Shown here: positions 1 through 13,850 of the stretch, one piece after another
Position numbering within the stretch: the first letter of the stretch is position 1
How the letters are laid out: every line of letters starts with the position of its first letter
Assembly (NCBI GenBank): GCA_009760855.2
Contig: WPIO01000101.1
Location: 367,501-431,500 of the forward strand
Direction of reading: 5' to 3'
DNA: 64,000 bases
Origin: Cristatella mucedo
Taxonomy: Eukaryota > Bryozoa > Phylactolaemata > Cristatellidae
Notes under the pieces: model-generated
Databases searched by the model: none
Told to the model about the DNA's origin: nothing
What the model saw: only the letters and a program-made list of their open reading frames with translations
Made by a program: the position numbers and the translations under genes

Positions 1-400
1 CTATGCAGAAGAGGTTTGTATGTGCGGACTCACAGCCTAAGCAGCTTTCGGTATGCATTCGGTAGCCGACAGACTTCATCTTACGCAACTAAGAGCAAGT
101 GGGAAGCACGGCAGAGTCAGGAGAGCAGTTGAGGTAGTGAGTAGCGTGGAAGTAGCAGCTCAGGATGGCTAGAGAGTATGAGCAATAGTCATTAGCAGGA
201 GAGTAGTTGTCGTTGTGTAAGAATTGTGGAAGCGAGTTCCACAGTCTAGGACCTGCAGAGCAAAACCTTCTGTCACCGACGGTTTTTAAGCGGAGGAACG
301 GAACAGCTAATTGATTGCTCATACAGGACCTGAGGGCGTGAGGAGGCTGAACCTGGTGCGGCTGTTCATCTAGATAGGAGGGAGCCAAGCCGTGGCGGTC
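1..400 (-). mobile_element. LINE family A, 3' fragment (CR1/L2-like RT C-terminus and 3' UTR)
   Basis: Read on the minus strand, this encodes the extreme C-terminus of a non-LTR retrotransposon polyprotein: HGLAPSYL near 395, then VPFLRLKTVGDRRF, GPRLWNSLPQFL and CSPDSAVLPT. The same motifs recur in order in the long copy at 2730-5040. The fragment runs off the left window edge and is 5'-truncated at about 400, as expected from incomplete target-primed reverse transcription. It cannot be functional. Confidence 0.85.
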
Positions 401-2729
401 TACCTTCGAACGTTGGACGCAGCTTGCAGTGCAGCAGGACCCATACACTCGCTGTGCAACCAATCGCCTTGGTTGGCCACGTCGACGCAACTCGCGAAGA
501 TAAATATGGTATATCGAATGAATGAAGTAAGGCTGGGGGTGGGTAGCCACGTTTACTCGGCTGCTTGTAGCACCGGTCGAACCATTCGCCGCTCCAGTAT
601 AGGCACACTCGGAGGGAGGCCGCGGGATGAGGAGGTAGAGCTCCGCCATCCTTGACAATTCGGACTCCGCAGCTTGCAGGGGAGTTCTTCTTCGGAGATG
701 AGACGCTGTTGATGGCGCGGCGAGATGACGCAAGTCAGGCCAAGCGCAGTTTCGGGCGCAGGCAGTTCCGGTGCAGTTTCTTCTCGCTAGCCGCCCGGCG
801 AGCTCGACAAGCGACGGAGGAGTGGCCTCTCGAGTCAGGTGACCTCTTCGGTGCGATTCCAATGGCTCGAGCTTCTTCCAAAGCTCGCCTGCGGTAGTTG
901 GTAGAAATTCCGACTGCCAGCCTCGCAAGGAACAAAGGTGTCCGCCGCGGCGGAGGTAAAGTTTCTCGTGCCCGAGCTTCAGCAACAGGTGGAGGCAACT
1001 GCTCGCCCGGAAGCTCCTTTGTCAGCCCCCCTTGGCGACGGCGACTTGGCGCCAGCTCTGCGCCTGATGGCTGCCAGCCGAAGGCGCCGACGCAGCCATT
1101 GTCGAATCGTTAGTGCGGCGATACAAGTAGCATCTGCTGCACTGGAGGAAACGCGGCTAAATGCAGCGGCTTGTCACTGAGGGAATGTATCGAGGGTGCG
1201 CGACGCCGAGGCAGAGGTACGTTGAGCAGCGGGGGCAGACATCGCTACATAGAGTAGAAAAGGAGGTAGAAAAGCAGGGATGCGAAAAGAGACAGAGGCC
1301 GTGAAACGGACCGATCGGGAGACAAGGATAGGCAGACAGTGACTACAGTAACAGGCAGGGAGACAGTAACTAAGTTGAAGCTGTGTGGGATGAAGTCGGG
1401 ACATCTGATATACTCTTTGGGAAGCCGGAGTTTATTATTTAAGCGAGACAGTGGAACTAGCGACAGTGATGTGCATATGTCTTTTACCCTAGTCTTGACT
1501 GAAGACCCGATGAACGAAGTAAGCGGCGTAATTCCTGCGGCATTTATTGCCTCCTCCGTGCAGCCTGCAGCGTGCCGATGCTCGCTTGGAGACCTCTTGG
1601 CTGCGGTGCAAACTGCGGCTGCTACGATGCATAGCTTCTCTGGTTCTGCTGGTGAATGTGCTTTGCTTATTTTAACTTTGCTAGTGATGGATAGTCTCCA
1701 CGATACGAGCAATGTGACTGTTGCCAACTCTCTTTACGTGTCAGATAAGGATCGACGTTTCCACGTTGCGCAGTGCACTGATATGGCTACGTGTCTTGTG
1801 CCAATGCTTGATTACGAAGGATAGGAATGCCTGTCAATCTCGCGAGCTCCAGCGTTTCAGCGGCGACTTCTCTTCGTAATTTATTTGAATTGGAAAAGAT
1901 CTCGTAATTGATGGTTGTGATATTTATCCGGATAATCCAATTACTATTGAAATGAGATTTCATTCGGCGAATGCAAGACCGCGATCTTCACGCATCTGCA
2001 AGTCGACCATCTTCGCGGGGCACGTGACAATGTAACAATGTGACAACGTCAAGGCCGCCGATGAATAGGCGTCTCTTAAAAGCAAATAGAGTGGACTTCC
2101 TGCTCCAATTCGCTGTAACTTAATTTTTCTCTGCGTTAAAAGTCTGCCAGTGGGTTTGTGCTCAGATAAGAGGTGTGAGCTGGATATTTTTATCCGTATA
2201 CCCCAAGTACCGCCTAGCCGAATGTAAGGCAGACAAGACATTTTGGCCCGACGGTGCCGGTGATGAGATCATGTAATCATGCCGCAGTCGCAGTCGCTTG
2301 TGCGCGACGCTACGTGAGGTTTGTCCACCTTTCGTTAGGTGAACTAAGTGTTAGCTAGTTTTGTTGACATCGTTCCAGATGACATCCAGACTCGACAGAG
2401 CTGAAGCTAAAGACGCGGACCAGTTTGGAGCTAAGATCTTTGTGCTGATGACCGAAGCTGGCGGGCCTGAGTCTCCAGCTAAGTATTGATGGCTTGAATG
2501 TCTAAAAACCCAAGGTTTCCGGCAACGCATTGAAGCGGAGCTCGTTGCAGCGACCGGCTGTTGGTAATGAAGATGGAGACGAGATGGCTGCGAAGAATGC
2601 GACTTGAAATACTAGACAGTAATTGAAATTAGAGCCCAAAAAGAGGTGGCATGCGTAGCCGAAAGTTGATAACCACACATAGTCAGTTGCGTTAGATTTC
2701 CTGTATTATCCTGCCAGAGGGAGGCCCGA
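401..2729. other. Intergenic stretch, no recognisable gene
   Basis: Positions 650-1180 are GC-rich with open frames on both strands that overlap one another and show no recognisable motif. A 1339-1824 plus-strand frame (beginning at a GTG) and a 1245-1727 minus-strand frame mirror each other over ordinary sequence. I saw no splice pattern or domain, so neither is called. From 1830 to 2700 the DNA is AT-richer and featureless to my reading. Confidence 0.5.
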
Positions 2730-5040
2730 ATTTTGAAATCTGTTTGTGATGCAGGTCTTCTTGATCTGCATTCAGACCCGACCGGCAGCCTCGATACCCT
2801 CATTGATGCGATGAACATGACACTCAGGAGTGCACTTGACAAGCATGCCCCCGTTCGCTCTATCCGTGTTCAAAGTCGTCGAAATTCCTTTCAATTTACA
2901 AAAAAACTCCTTAAGATTCGTCGGGTTAAGTGCAGGCTAGAACGTCGTTTCAAGAAATCGAAGTCTGAGGCAGATCTATTCAATTTTAAAGACTTCCTTC
3001 GAGTTTACACCCGAAAGCTTAAAGAAACCAGGGCTTCTTTTTTCATTAGAAAGCTGAATTCCTGCCAGTCGCACACTAAACAGATTTATAAGACAGTAAA
3101 CCATTTATTGGCCAATGCTGTGAGGTCTGACTCTCCAGATATTAAGGGCTCAGCCGAAAAGTTTTCAGCCTTCTTTACTGAAAAATTGTGCACGTTTGTG
3201 CCTCCATTAAGCCCCCTCCGACCAAAGCAATCGCCGTTCCTCAACCTGTGACCTTTCTTAAAAGGTTCTCCGATGTTTCTGCCTGTGATGTGGCTGCCTT
3301 AAAAAGGTCGAGCAAAAAGAACTCGTCTCCTGAAGACCCTATACCTTCATCTCTGTGGTCTTCACTAGCAGACCAACTTAGCCCTGCCATAACCAAGATT
3401 TTTAATGCTTCTTTGGGAAAATGGGTCGTCCCCAAGTCCTTCAAATCGGCAATCGTTAGGCCCATTCTTAAAAAGCCTGGATTAGACACAGAGGTCCTAG
3501 CAAACTATCGTCCAGTTTCCCTTCTTCCGTTCTTATCAAAGATTCTTGAAGAAATTGTTGCTAAGCAGCTAGTTGAATATATTGAAAATAATGGAATATC
3601 CGATACATTTCAATCAGGATTCAAGAGGCAGCACTCTACTGAAACTGTCTCTTCCGTGTTAACAATGACGTTCTACGTGGCAACGACGACGGGAATGTCA
3701 CTGCCCTAGCTCTGCTAGATCTGTCTGCTGCCTTCGACACCATTGATCACGAAGTTCTGCTTGAACAATTGAGAACAACGATCGGTCTGGCAGACGAAGC
3801 ACTGGCGTGGTTTAAATCATACTTGTCTGATCGTGCTCAATCCGTGTCGTGTGGGCGTCAGGTCTCAGACACGAGAAGGGTCACCTGTGGAGTCCCTCAA
3901 GGGTCTGTACTCGGTCCCTTGCTGTTCTCCATTTATACCCAAACTCTGGGAAAAGTGATTAAGGCCCATGGAATAGGATATCACTTCTATGCTGACGATA
4001 CTCAGTTGTATTTATCATTTAAACCGTCGGAATCTGCTGCAACAACTGAGAAACTGAATGCTTGCCTTGCTGATATTCGATCCTGGATGTCGGAAAACTT
4101 TCTGAAATTAAATGACGATAAAACTGAACTGCTGCTCATAGGACACCCTAAGCGTGTGGCTGGATTAAAAGGCTTTGCTGTTCTAATAGGTGATGCTATT
4201 GTGCGACCTTCACCACGTGCTCGTAATTTAGGTGTCGTTTTCGACAACTGCCTCAATTTCAAAAGCTTCATTCAGAAGACTGCCTCTACAGCTAGCCATC
4301 ACATCCGATCCCTATCCAAGATTAGGAGCTGTCTCCCACAGTGGCTTGCAAAAAATTTAACTAGCTCTTTAGTTCTGTCTCGGCTTGATTATTGTAATTC
4401 CCTTTTGGCTGGGCTGCCAAAGAAAGCTATTATGCCACTACAGCGGACTATGAATATGGCTGCAAGGCTGGTCTTCAAGTCCCAGCGGTTTGAGCACGTG
4501 TCACCTTTACTGAAAGAGCTAGGATGGTTGCTGGTTGAGCAAAGGATACAGAGCAAAGTTCTTACGCTGACCCACAAGGCCCGCCACGGCTTGGCTCCTT
4601 CGTACCTAGCTGAACTGCTACATCATTTCAGCCTGTTCGCGCATCGAGGTCCTGTGTGGGCAATAAATTAGCTGTCCCATTCCTCCGCTTAAAGACCATT
4701 GGCGACAGAAGCTTTAGCTCTGCAGGTCCTAGACTGTGGAGCTCGCTTCCACAATTCTTACGCAACGACAACTACTCTCCTATTGCCGACTTTGGCACAT
4801 CTTTTTCAGCGGTCCTGAGCTGCTACTTCTATGCTACTCACTACCTCAACTGCTCTCCTGACTCTGCTACGCTTCCCACTTTCTCTTTGTTGCGTGAGAC
4901 GAAGTCTGTTGGCTACCGAATGCGTACCGAAAGCCGCTTAGGCTGCGAGTGCGCTATACAAAACTCTCCTGCGTAACACCCACATGGTCTTTATGACTTT
5001 GTGGAGTTACAGACGGAGATACATTACATTTAAGCCGGAT
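2730..5040 (+). mobile_element. LINE family A, longest copy (reverse transcriptase, pseudogenised)
   Basis: This is a non-LTR retrotransposon of the CR1/L2 group. The connector upstream of RT lies in one frame (2733-3251), RT fingers in a second (3188-3709; NYRPVSLLPFLSKILEE and FQSGFKRQHSTET), the palm block ALLDLSAAFDTIDHEVLL around 3706-3760 in a further frame, and the core and C-terminal region at 3769-4671 (GVPQGSVLGPLLF, then YADDTQLYL with the catalytic YADD at 3988-3999). The last part is 4656-4976. At least three frame breaks separate these blocks. The endonuclease and any ORF1 are absent, so the copy is 5'-truncated and dead. The 3' end lies near 5030, after GGAGATACATTACATT, and no poly(A) is seen. 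Confidence 0.9.
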
Positions 5041-5274
5041 TAGGAGCGTTGGCTGGCTGCATCGGCCAGATTGGGAATACTTAGACATTTTCACGGTCTC
5101 TGAATTCTAACGATCGGGCAACGGTAGTGCCACAGACTATGGCTAGGCAGCACACAAATCCCGACTCATACGGCAGGTTAGTCAGTTGTGCTTCGATCTC
5201 TGGAGAAATGTGTTCGTATGCTACGGCTGGTGCTGGATACCTGCAGCTCTCTGGGGCTTTCGATTACATTTGTC

Positions 5275-5372
5275 TAATAATAGTAATAATAATAATAATA
5301 ATTCACTTGATAAAGCGCCCTCAGAGAACTTAATCTCTCTCTAGGCGCTTTACATTTTCTGCAAAGGGACTA
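5275..5372 (-). mobile_element. LINE family B, 3'-tail fragment with (TAA)n
   Basis: The family B terminal motif is present in inverted orientation: (TAATAA)n, then TGATAAAGCGCCCTCAGAG, then GGCGCTTTACATT. It is about 95 bp, lacks coding sequence, and abuts the microsatellite that forms the B tail. Confidence 0.8.
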
Positions 5373-5508
5373 CGCTGGGGACGTGGACTTGTCATATGAA
5401 GGTCATGTGAAGGTCATGTGAAGGGTGCTCTTTCTTGCTGCGGCGTTTCACCGCCACCGTTGCAATATCTGCACGAACACCGGCGTGGCAACTGCGACTC
5501 GGTACAAT

Positions 5509-5595
5509 TAGAATAAAAAATAATAGTTGGACATTTGTATTGCACCCTAACAGAACTAAATCACTTTCTAGGCACTTTACACATGCTGAAAGGGT
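5509..5595 (-). mobile_element. LINE family B tail, diverged fragment
   Basis: A weaker match to the same terminal motif: AATAAAAAATAATAG, then TTGCACCCTAACAGAACT, then GGCACTTTACACATGCTG. It is probably an older copy than the one at 5275. Confidence 0.55.
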
Positions 5596-5721
5596 AGCTT
5601 GTCATTTTTTAGATAGCACCTACACCTTGAGCACGAGTGAACACAAAAGTACAATTCACATTCAGATCCAGTAAGCGCTGCGTTGTGTACAGGCGCGTTT
5701 GTAGCTTCTATTTAAAAATCA

Positions 5722-5830
5722 TTGGCCATGATAGCTCAGGAGGTAAGATCCTTGCTCTTCACGACCGAGGTCGTGGGTTTGAATCCTGCAATGGGCGATC
5801 CTTTATTGCCAACTGCAAGTGGTAGTGCTA
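5722..5830 (+). mobile_element. tRNA-derived SINE head (SINE type 1)
   Basis: An RNA polymerase III internal promoter is visible: A box TAGCTCAGGAGG at about 5733 and B box GGTTTGAATCC at about 5777, preceded by GACCGAGGTCGTG. No acceptor stem closes, so it is not a working tRNA gene. The body after the B box (ATCCTTTATTGCC) is shared with the copy at 45490, which supports a repeat family. Confidence 0.65.
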
Positions 5831-6437
5831 GCCGTCAAGGCTCTCCTGCCGTTATACAAATATGGCTGTTCAATCAGTTAGTACTTAATATTTTATTCAT
5901 TAATTTATTTATTATCATCAAGTCAGGATATTCATGATGTCATTTGGAAGTGAGTTTCAGGATTGTGGAGTATTCGAACTGAAGGCACAGTCTCCCATGA
6001 TTTGAGCTTGGTTAGAGACACACCTGATCGACTTGAGTCTGTAGAGGGGGGGACACGATAACTCTCCCGATTTGGAGGTAATTCTATTAGGTTTGAGGAT
6101 ATTTTGAGTGATACGCTTTCCAATTTCCGAGTAGAACAAGGCGGTTTGCCTATACATAATTAGCACGCTGGCACCCGCCCCGAGCTTCTCGAAGCTTCGC
6201 TGATCTGTGTCGCGCGTCGCCAAGGACTGGAGCTTCGTCGTCGCCAAGGACTAGAGCTTCGTCGACGCCACGAGCGCTCCGCTTACGGCGCCTGGGAACA
6301 TGAGAACGCAGAAGGCGCTACGGCAGGCGCGTCTATTTAATGCGCTTAGGTAATACGCTTCGGTGGGGCGTGGTGGCGCCGCAAAATTAGTTTTCCTTCC
6401 GTGAGTGACGTCAAACGTTGCTCGCTATGCACGAATT
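5831..6437. other. Unassigned sequence
   Basis: This is AT-rich up to about 6140, then GC-richer. It contains a short direct repeat, TCGTCGCCAAGGACT, near 6216-6250. No gene is recognised. Confidence 0.4.
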
Positions 6438-6508
6438 CTCCATCTGCAACTCTACAAAGCTGCAAAGAGCGAGTCGGTGTTACGCAGGAGAGTTTTCTGT
6501 AGCTCTAC
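6438..6508 (-). mobile_element. LINE family A 3'-UTR fragment
   Basis: The inverted A 3' UTR is recognisable from CTCCATCTGCAACTCTACA followed by GTTACGCAGGAGAGTTTT. The same words end the copies at 2730-5040, 18235 and 42848. Only about 70 bp remain. Confidence 0.65.
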
Positions 6509-6985
6509 TATCAGCGACAGCCCGGGACCGAGGGGACGGAGAAGTGACGAGACAGGAGAGAGCTCCTGCGAAAGTGTCCGGCTGAAGTGCTTGAACCCAG
6601 TCTAAGACATACCGCACCGGTTGTTCTGGATCGTCTGGAAGCTTCTTCTGAAGCATACAGTCTCGCTAGAAGAAAAAAATGGCAGGACTGCGTTCGTACA
6701 CTTTAGCGCTGCTGATGACCCCAAGTGGTGAGCTGCTTTAATTATCGCGCACTCGCGTTGAGGTTTGCGTGACCACTTGTGCTTCTTGTGCGACTTGAGA
6801 ACAGTCATGCTCAAACGACACGACGAAGTGAACCAAAGTGAATCCAGACGGAGATCACTTGAATAGTTCCGCGCTACACAGCAACTTCTTATCAGAGTGA
6901 TTCTGAATCTGAATCGCGTTAGCATCAATAGCAATTACTTAATAGTAGTAATCACAATAAGCTTTGACTCTAAAATGGAATTAGG
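6509..6985. other. Unassigned sequence
   Basis: Mixed-composition DNA with a 110-codon minus-strand open frame (6602-6934). It shows no recognisable motif and I do not call it. Confidence 0.4.
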
Positions 6986-6989
6986 ACTA

Positions 6990-7347
6990 AATAATAATAA
7001 TAACAATTCACTTGATAAAGTGCCCTCAGAGAACTCAATCTCTTTCCAGGCACTTTACATTTGCTGATTCTAGGAAATAAAAACCAATCGGAACATTTAA
7101 TTGGTCCGTGGGATTCGTCTTTGATTTACTTATACGTGCCGAAACTGTGCATTCTGCCATTAACCATATTTGCATGCTGACCCTGTTCCTGCCACCTCTA
7201 ACCATGCTATGCGTGTTGACATTGAGCAGGCTACCACTAACAACAATAACCATACTTCATTTGCGTCAAATGTAAAGTGCCTAGAAAGACTTGAGTTCTC
7301 TGAAGAGGCTATAACGAATTCATTATTATTATTATTACTATTATTAT
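6990..7347. mobile_element. Two LINE family B 3' ends in inverted (tail-outward) arrangement
   Basis: Positions 6990-7068 are a minus-oriented B tail ((AATAAT)n, then GATAAAGTGCCCTCAGAG). Positions 7075-7347 are a plus-oriented B 3' end (CATATTTGCATGCTGACCCTG, then AAAGTGCCTAGAAAG, then (ATT)n). The (TAA)n tails face outward with almost no spacer, forming an imperfect inverted repeat. Confidence 0.75.
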
Positions 7348-7442
7348 AAACATCCTACCCTATTCTCGAAACACGTGACTAGGTCTGTCCGTCGGAACAG
7401 ATCACCACAGTTAGTTGTTGCTTACGACATATTCAGTCACAT

Positions 7443-7860
<418 letters not shown>

Positions 7861-8089
7861 AACCAAAGGAGAACAAATAGACGTGAGAGGTGAGGAGAGA
7901 TGGAGAAATAGAGAGAGATGGGAGAGATAGAGAGACAGACAGACAGGTGGATAGACAGACAGACAAAGAGACAGACAGACAGAAAGAGAGAGGCTAAAAA
8001 GAAGAAAGAAAAGAGAGAAGTGGTGGAGAGAGAAGTAGACAAAGAGAACGATAGAGAAACGAAGGGAAAGAGGGAGAGCAATCGGGAGA

Positions 8090-8120
<31 letters not shown>

Positions 8121-8140
8121 GTGGTGGCGGAGAGAGTTAG
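7861..8140. repeat. GA/CAGA-rich simple sequence
   Basis: Purine-rich low-complexity DNA with imperfect GAGA and CAGACAGA runs (for example 7935-7982), ending in an (AG)n run at about 8093-8120. Confidence 0.85.
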
Positions 8141-8148
8141 AGGGTGAT

Positions 8149-8335
8149 ATAATAATAATAATAATAATATTGCACTTGATAAAGCGCCCTCAGAGAACTT
8201 AATCTCTTTCTAGGCGCTTTACATTTGCTGCAAAGTGATACGCAATAGAATAGTAAGTAAAATCATGCTTGAAAAACAAACACAATGAATAACATGGTTA
8301 GGGGTTACATGCACTGGGTCAGCATGCAAATATAC
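8149..8335 (-). mobile_element. LINE family B 3' fragment with (TAA)n
   Basis: (ATAATA)n is followed by GCACTTGATAAAGCGCCCTC, GGCGCTTTACATTTGCTGC and ATAACATGGTTAGGGG, the standard inverted B 3' UTR. It stops abruptly in GA-rich DNA at about 8335. Confidence 0.85.
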
Positions 8336-8480
8336 AGAGATGAAGTCAGAGAGAGGTGTGAGAGAGACAGGTAAGAGACAGAGATGATAGAAAGGTAGAG
8401 GGAGATAAAGAAGGAGAGAGAGAGAGATGGGATGAGAGGGAGTGAGGGAGGAGAAAGAAAGAGCGAGAAAGCGATAGAGC

Positions 8481-9977
<1,497 letters not shown>

Positions 9978-9978
<1 letters not shown>

Positions 9979-10934
9979 TTCTTTTCTGGCGCAGGTCCAA
10001 GCCGCTGCGATCCGACGGGGACTCGCCAGCCGCGACAAATAAATATGGAGCCTTAGCCGATTCGGGAAACCGCTAAAGGGTTAATTGAGTTTTATGCGGT
10101 TGTTTACCTTGGCGGCGGCCGCAAGTCACGCCATCTGGTAGGCGGCTAAACGGTCGCTTCACTGCGGCAGTGCGATTCCGCCAATCGTCGGGTTCCGTAA
10201 CTGCGAGATCGGCAAACGGGCGAGTCGCCATTTGCCGCGGCAATTTCTCTCTTCTACGTAGACTTTGAAGATTCGCGAGCGAGGAGGGTCCGCACGCACG
10301 CACGCACGCACGCACGAGCGTCGTCGAGGCCGCCGTCTTCCCAGCTGCGAGCTCGTCCGCTCCGCCGACTCAGCCTGCGCTTCTGGGCCTCTACAGTGTC
10401 GCGTACGATTGCATCCGCGTTCGCATTGAAAGCCGCCTGGGCTTCGAGTGCTCTCCGGGAAACTCTCTCGATCGTAATACCCAGCGATTCGCTGAGGGCT
10501 TGCGAAATTTCGACTCGGAGATAAAGTGCATTACAAGAGTTGGGCGGGGGGGGCGGGGTGATCTGCCACGTCGAGTCTTTGTCTGAGTGCGCCCTCGCAA
10601 ACCGGACGCGAGTCCGCGATACAAGTATACGGGGCTCGACCTCCCAGCCTCGTTCTAGACATCGCAGCCTCGATCCCGATCGATTGGCATAGCTAACGAC
10701 TCGAAGCACAACTAACCATCTCAGCGAAAGCCTTATTCTTCATGCAGCTATGCACAAGACACGTATAAACTGTGGCGGTCAATATTTCCTAAACCTCGGT
10801 AGTCAATGCAAGCACGAACGCATGGAAATCGCGTTCTTTCTGCCTCCTGCAGTCAGCTGAGTTAATTCTGATTAATAATGCGTTGTCAAAATACTTAGTC
10901 TTGGTATGATGGCACACGTCCGAGATTCCTAGTA
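9978..10934. other. CpG-rich then ordinary intergenic DNA
   Basis: Positions 10000-10700 are CpG-rich with a (CGCA)n run at 10294-10314 and a G8-containing stretch at about 10543. Open frames overlap on the minus strand without motifs. No gene is recognised. Confidence 0.4.
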
Positions 10935-11065
10935 CTTCTATTATAATAATAATAGTAGTAATAATAATAAGTCTTTTGCATAGCTGCCAAAATAACTTAG
11001 GCTCTTTCCAAGCCATTTGCAGCAGTGAAAGTCTGGCTTTGTCTAGGCGCTTTACAACTCGTAGC
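10935..11065 (-). mobile_element. Degraded LINE family B tail
   Basis: (TAATAATAG)n is followed by a poor match to the B terminus, ending in TAGGCGCTTTACAACT. Assignment rests mainly on the last words and the triplet tail. Confidence 0.45.
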
Positions 11066-11277
11066 CACAGAATCACGAGCCGACGGCTAGTGACACGTGC
11101 GCGGTATCAATGATGCAAAGGCGAACAAGAATCGTACCGAGGCCAGCAAATTGCCAAAGCAGACGTGAAAAAACTCATGGCCCACCGGTTAGTCAGACCT
11201 CTGGTTAGTAACTTGCCATAGCCCGAGCCTTCTGCTGAGGACACCGATCGTCAACTACTACCACTACTCCTCCTACT

Positions 11278-12150
11278 ACTAATAATGCTAATAATAGTTC
11301 ATTTGATATAGCACCCACAGTGGTCTCGTATCTCTTTCTAGGCAATTTAGATTTGCTGCAAAGGAAGAACGATCATATGGCTAGTGATAGCAAGCTCAAT
11401 AACAACAAGAATAACATGGTTAGGGGTGACGTGCAAAGGGTCAGCATTCAAGTATGGTTAGTGGCAGCATGTATAGTGTCAGCGAGCATAAGCACACAAA
11501 GATCAAATCGCACAGACCCTCTAAATGCTGTGCTAAATATATGTTTTTAGTTTCTTTTTAAATTTCGTCAAGCAATGGGATGTCGGGACGCAAATGTCAA
11601 GTGAGCTATAGGCTTGGGTGCATACCAACTAAAGGTGCACTCTGCAAAGGATTTGAGATTCGCGAAAGGTATGGGTAAGCAGTTAGACTCCGAAAAGCGA
11701 TTGGTACGATGCTTAGCCTGGTGGGGCAGTAGATCATAGGTAGGCTTGAGCCAAAGAATAAATGGACCTAAAATTGAGCGACAGAACATTGAATTTGATG
11801 CATTACTTGACTGGTAGCCTGTGCAGGTCGGCGAGAAGTGGTGTGCTGTGGCAACTGCGACGCTCACAACAGACAAGCCTGGCTGCAGTTTGACACGAGC
11901 CGCAAGCGCCTGAGCTCGCAGCGCCGGCAGATCGGCAGGCAGCGAGTTACACAAGTCAAGACGGGATGTCACAAATACACGGACCAATTTAGATGTGGTC
12001 TCCTTATCTAAACAAGCCCGAACTTTAGCAATGTTATGCAGCTGAAAGTAGGCAAACTTGACTGTGGAGCTGATGTGGTCGTCCAATGAAAGGTCAATTT
12101 GGAACGTGACACCTTAATTTCTGGCAGATTCAACTAGTGGGATGCCGAAT
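11278..12150 (-). mobile_element. LINE family B, 5'-truncated, RT C-terminal region plus 3' UTR
   Basis: Minus-strand coding remnants at 11568-12086 include DDHISSTVKFAYFQLHNIAK, TSKLVRVFVTSRLDLCNSL and, in another frame, CHITPLLADL-type sequence. The 3' UTR and (TAATAG)-like tail lie at 11278-11560. The copy is frame-shifted and truncated before the RT catalytic core. Confidence 0.85.
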
Positions 12151-13680
12151 GATATCCTCTGGCAGTGTGCAGGCCTGTACAAAAACATCTGCACACGCCT
12201 ATGTATACGTGTATTTAGCATTTACCGGTAGGCCTGTATGTATTGTGCAAAAACACACTCGCGCGCACGCACGCGCGCGCGCACGCACGCGCGCACACAT
12301 ATATATACCTGCACATGCATGCACTTGAGTATGGATTATGTAGGCAGGAATACAGTGAATCGGCTTGCCTAGTTTACACGTCTCGTGGCTACGTGGCCCT
12401 GCCTAGCGAGCCGGGTCGCGGAGCACGAAGGTGAATTGTCGCAGTTGCGAGCTTTGGGAGCGGGGACGGGTGACTTGAAGATCGAGTCAGAGCCGGAAGT
12501 CGGAGGCGAAGTCGCTCGAGTTTCACGGCCCTCGCCGACTCGCTCATTAGTGTTCCTCCTCCCCCCCCCTCACCGGAGAGAGCGGCCCGGGAGCCCGTCC
12601 GCCGAGCAGCCCCTCGCCGCTGGCTACGGTGACCGGAGCGCCAGGTGGCTCTTATTGGAAAACTCTCTCCATACGGAGTTCTCGAGAATGGTCAATCAGC
12701 CGGCCAACCGTGTTTACCTTAATTCTTGTGTTGCCCTCTCGGCGATCTGTTGCGGTTTCCGCCCGGCAGCCGGGTTCGGCGCCCTGCGGCAGCGCGTGCG
12801 AGCCGAGCTTTATCAGTGCCGCCGCAGTCGCACCACGTGGTGGCACCACGCCGTGCAGCTTCGGCGGCGCAGACCTCACGCTCTCGCCCGCTGCCGCGAT
12901 CGCATCGGCTGTCATTTGGGAAGAGTTAGGGAAGAGCGCTGTGATTGTCTCGTCTGCCGGGTTCTCTCGCCGACTTGGCAGTGGCTAATGGCAGCCAGGC
13001 AGGCGGCGGCGGTTTGACGAAGCGATCGCAATTCGCCATGCTCGCGGGTCTTGCGTAGAGAAGACGGGCCGCTCTGAGCACTGCCGTCAATCGCTTCCGC
13101 TTCAGCGCGGCAAAGATGCGCAGAAAACGTTCCTTCTGAATGAGATGTCGATTGTCAGTTAACAACCGCGGACTCTTCGTAGGAATGAGCGCGACGAGTT
13201 GCTTGCGGCTTGGCATCCCGCGACGCAGACGTATCCGCATGCCGCATGCGTCATCAGGAGGCAACAGCGACTGGTTTTATATAGTCAGACGCTTATGATG
13301 CTCAGCAAACTTTGATCGTAGCGAAGATGAGATTCGGCGCGGGTTACGACCTCTCCGAACAGATGACAAGCCGACGATTTTCCGTCGAGCAAACTCTGTC
13401 CTCCTCCTTCCGAGGGCGGAGAATCTCGGAAACTATTCGCTAGCACCGGATTTTCTCCTCGCTTGCTCGGCGCTTCGCTTCTCCCTCACATACTAGAGAG
13501 CTACCTGTCAGTAGCTCCTCAGTCAGTTCATCTCACGAAAGCGCTCACTCGATTTTGGATTTCGATAGGAAACCGTTGAAATTACTTGCAGGAGCTCAAA
13601 AAGGAAGCGGAACCTGACGCAGGCTTTCAGTCGCGGCTTTCAGTCTCTTGCTGCGCTGCTACCGCTGAGATCAGAACCCT
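12151..13680. other. Z-type alternating tract and CpG-rich island, no gene recognised
   Basis: Positions 12260-12307 are a 48-bp perfect pyrimidine-purine alternation (CG/CA/TA steps). Positions 12380-13290 are CpG-rich, with a 210-codon plus-strand frame and equal-sized shadows on other frames. None carries a motif I recognise. Positions 13290-13680 are unassigned. Confidence 0.4.
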
Positions 13681-13850
13681 CTCTATCTCCCTCCCTCCCT
13701 TCATCCCTTCATCTCTCTCTCCCTCCCTTCACCTGCCTCTGTCTCTCTCTGTCTCTCCCTGTCTTTCTCTCGGTCTCTGTCTCTCTTTCTCTCTGTCTCT
13801 GTCTCTCTCCGTCTGTCTGTCTCTCCCTGTCTCTCTCTCCCTGTTGCGGG
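13681..13850. repeat. CT-rich low-complexity tract
   Basis: Pyrimidine-rich CTCCCT / CTGTCTCT repeats, imperfect. Confidence 0.85.

Noticed and set aside
89-985. 298-codon minus-strand protein
   Set aside because: Only the last part (1-400) is LINE A; the upstream part is unrelated open sequence.
1245-1824. Two opposite-strand frames of about 160 codons
   Set aside because: They mirror each other, the plus one begins at GTG, and neither shows a motif.
5722-5800. Functional tRNA gene
   Set aside because: A and B boxes are present, but I could not pair an acceptor stem, and the body is repeated elsewhere as a SINE.
12385-13017. 210-codon plus-strand frame
   Set aside because: No recognisable domain, competing frames of similar length, CpG-rich composition.
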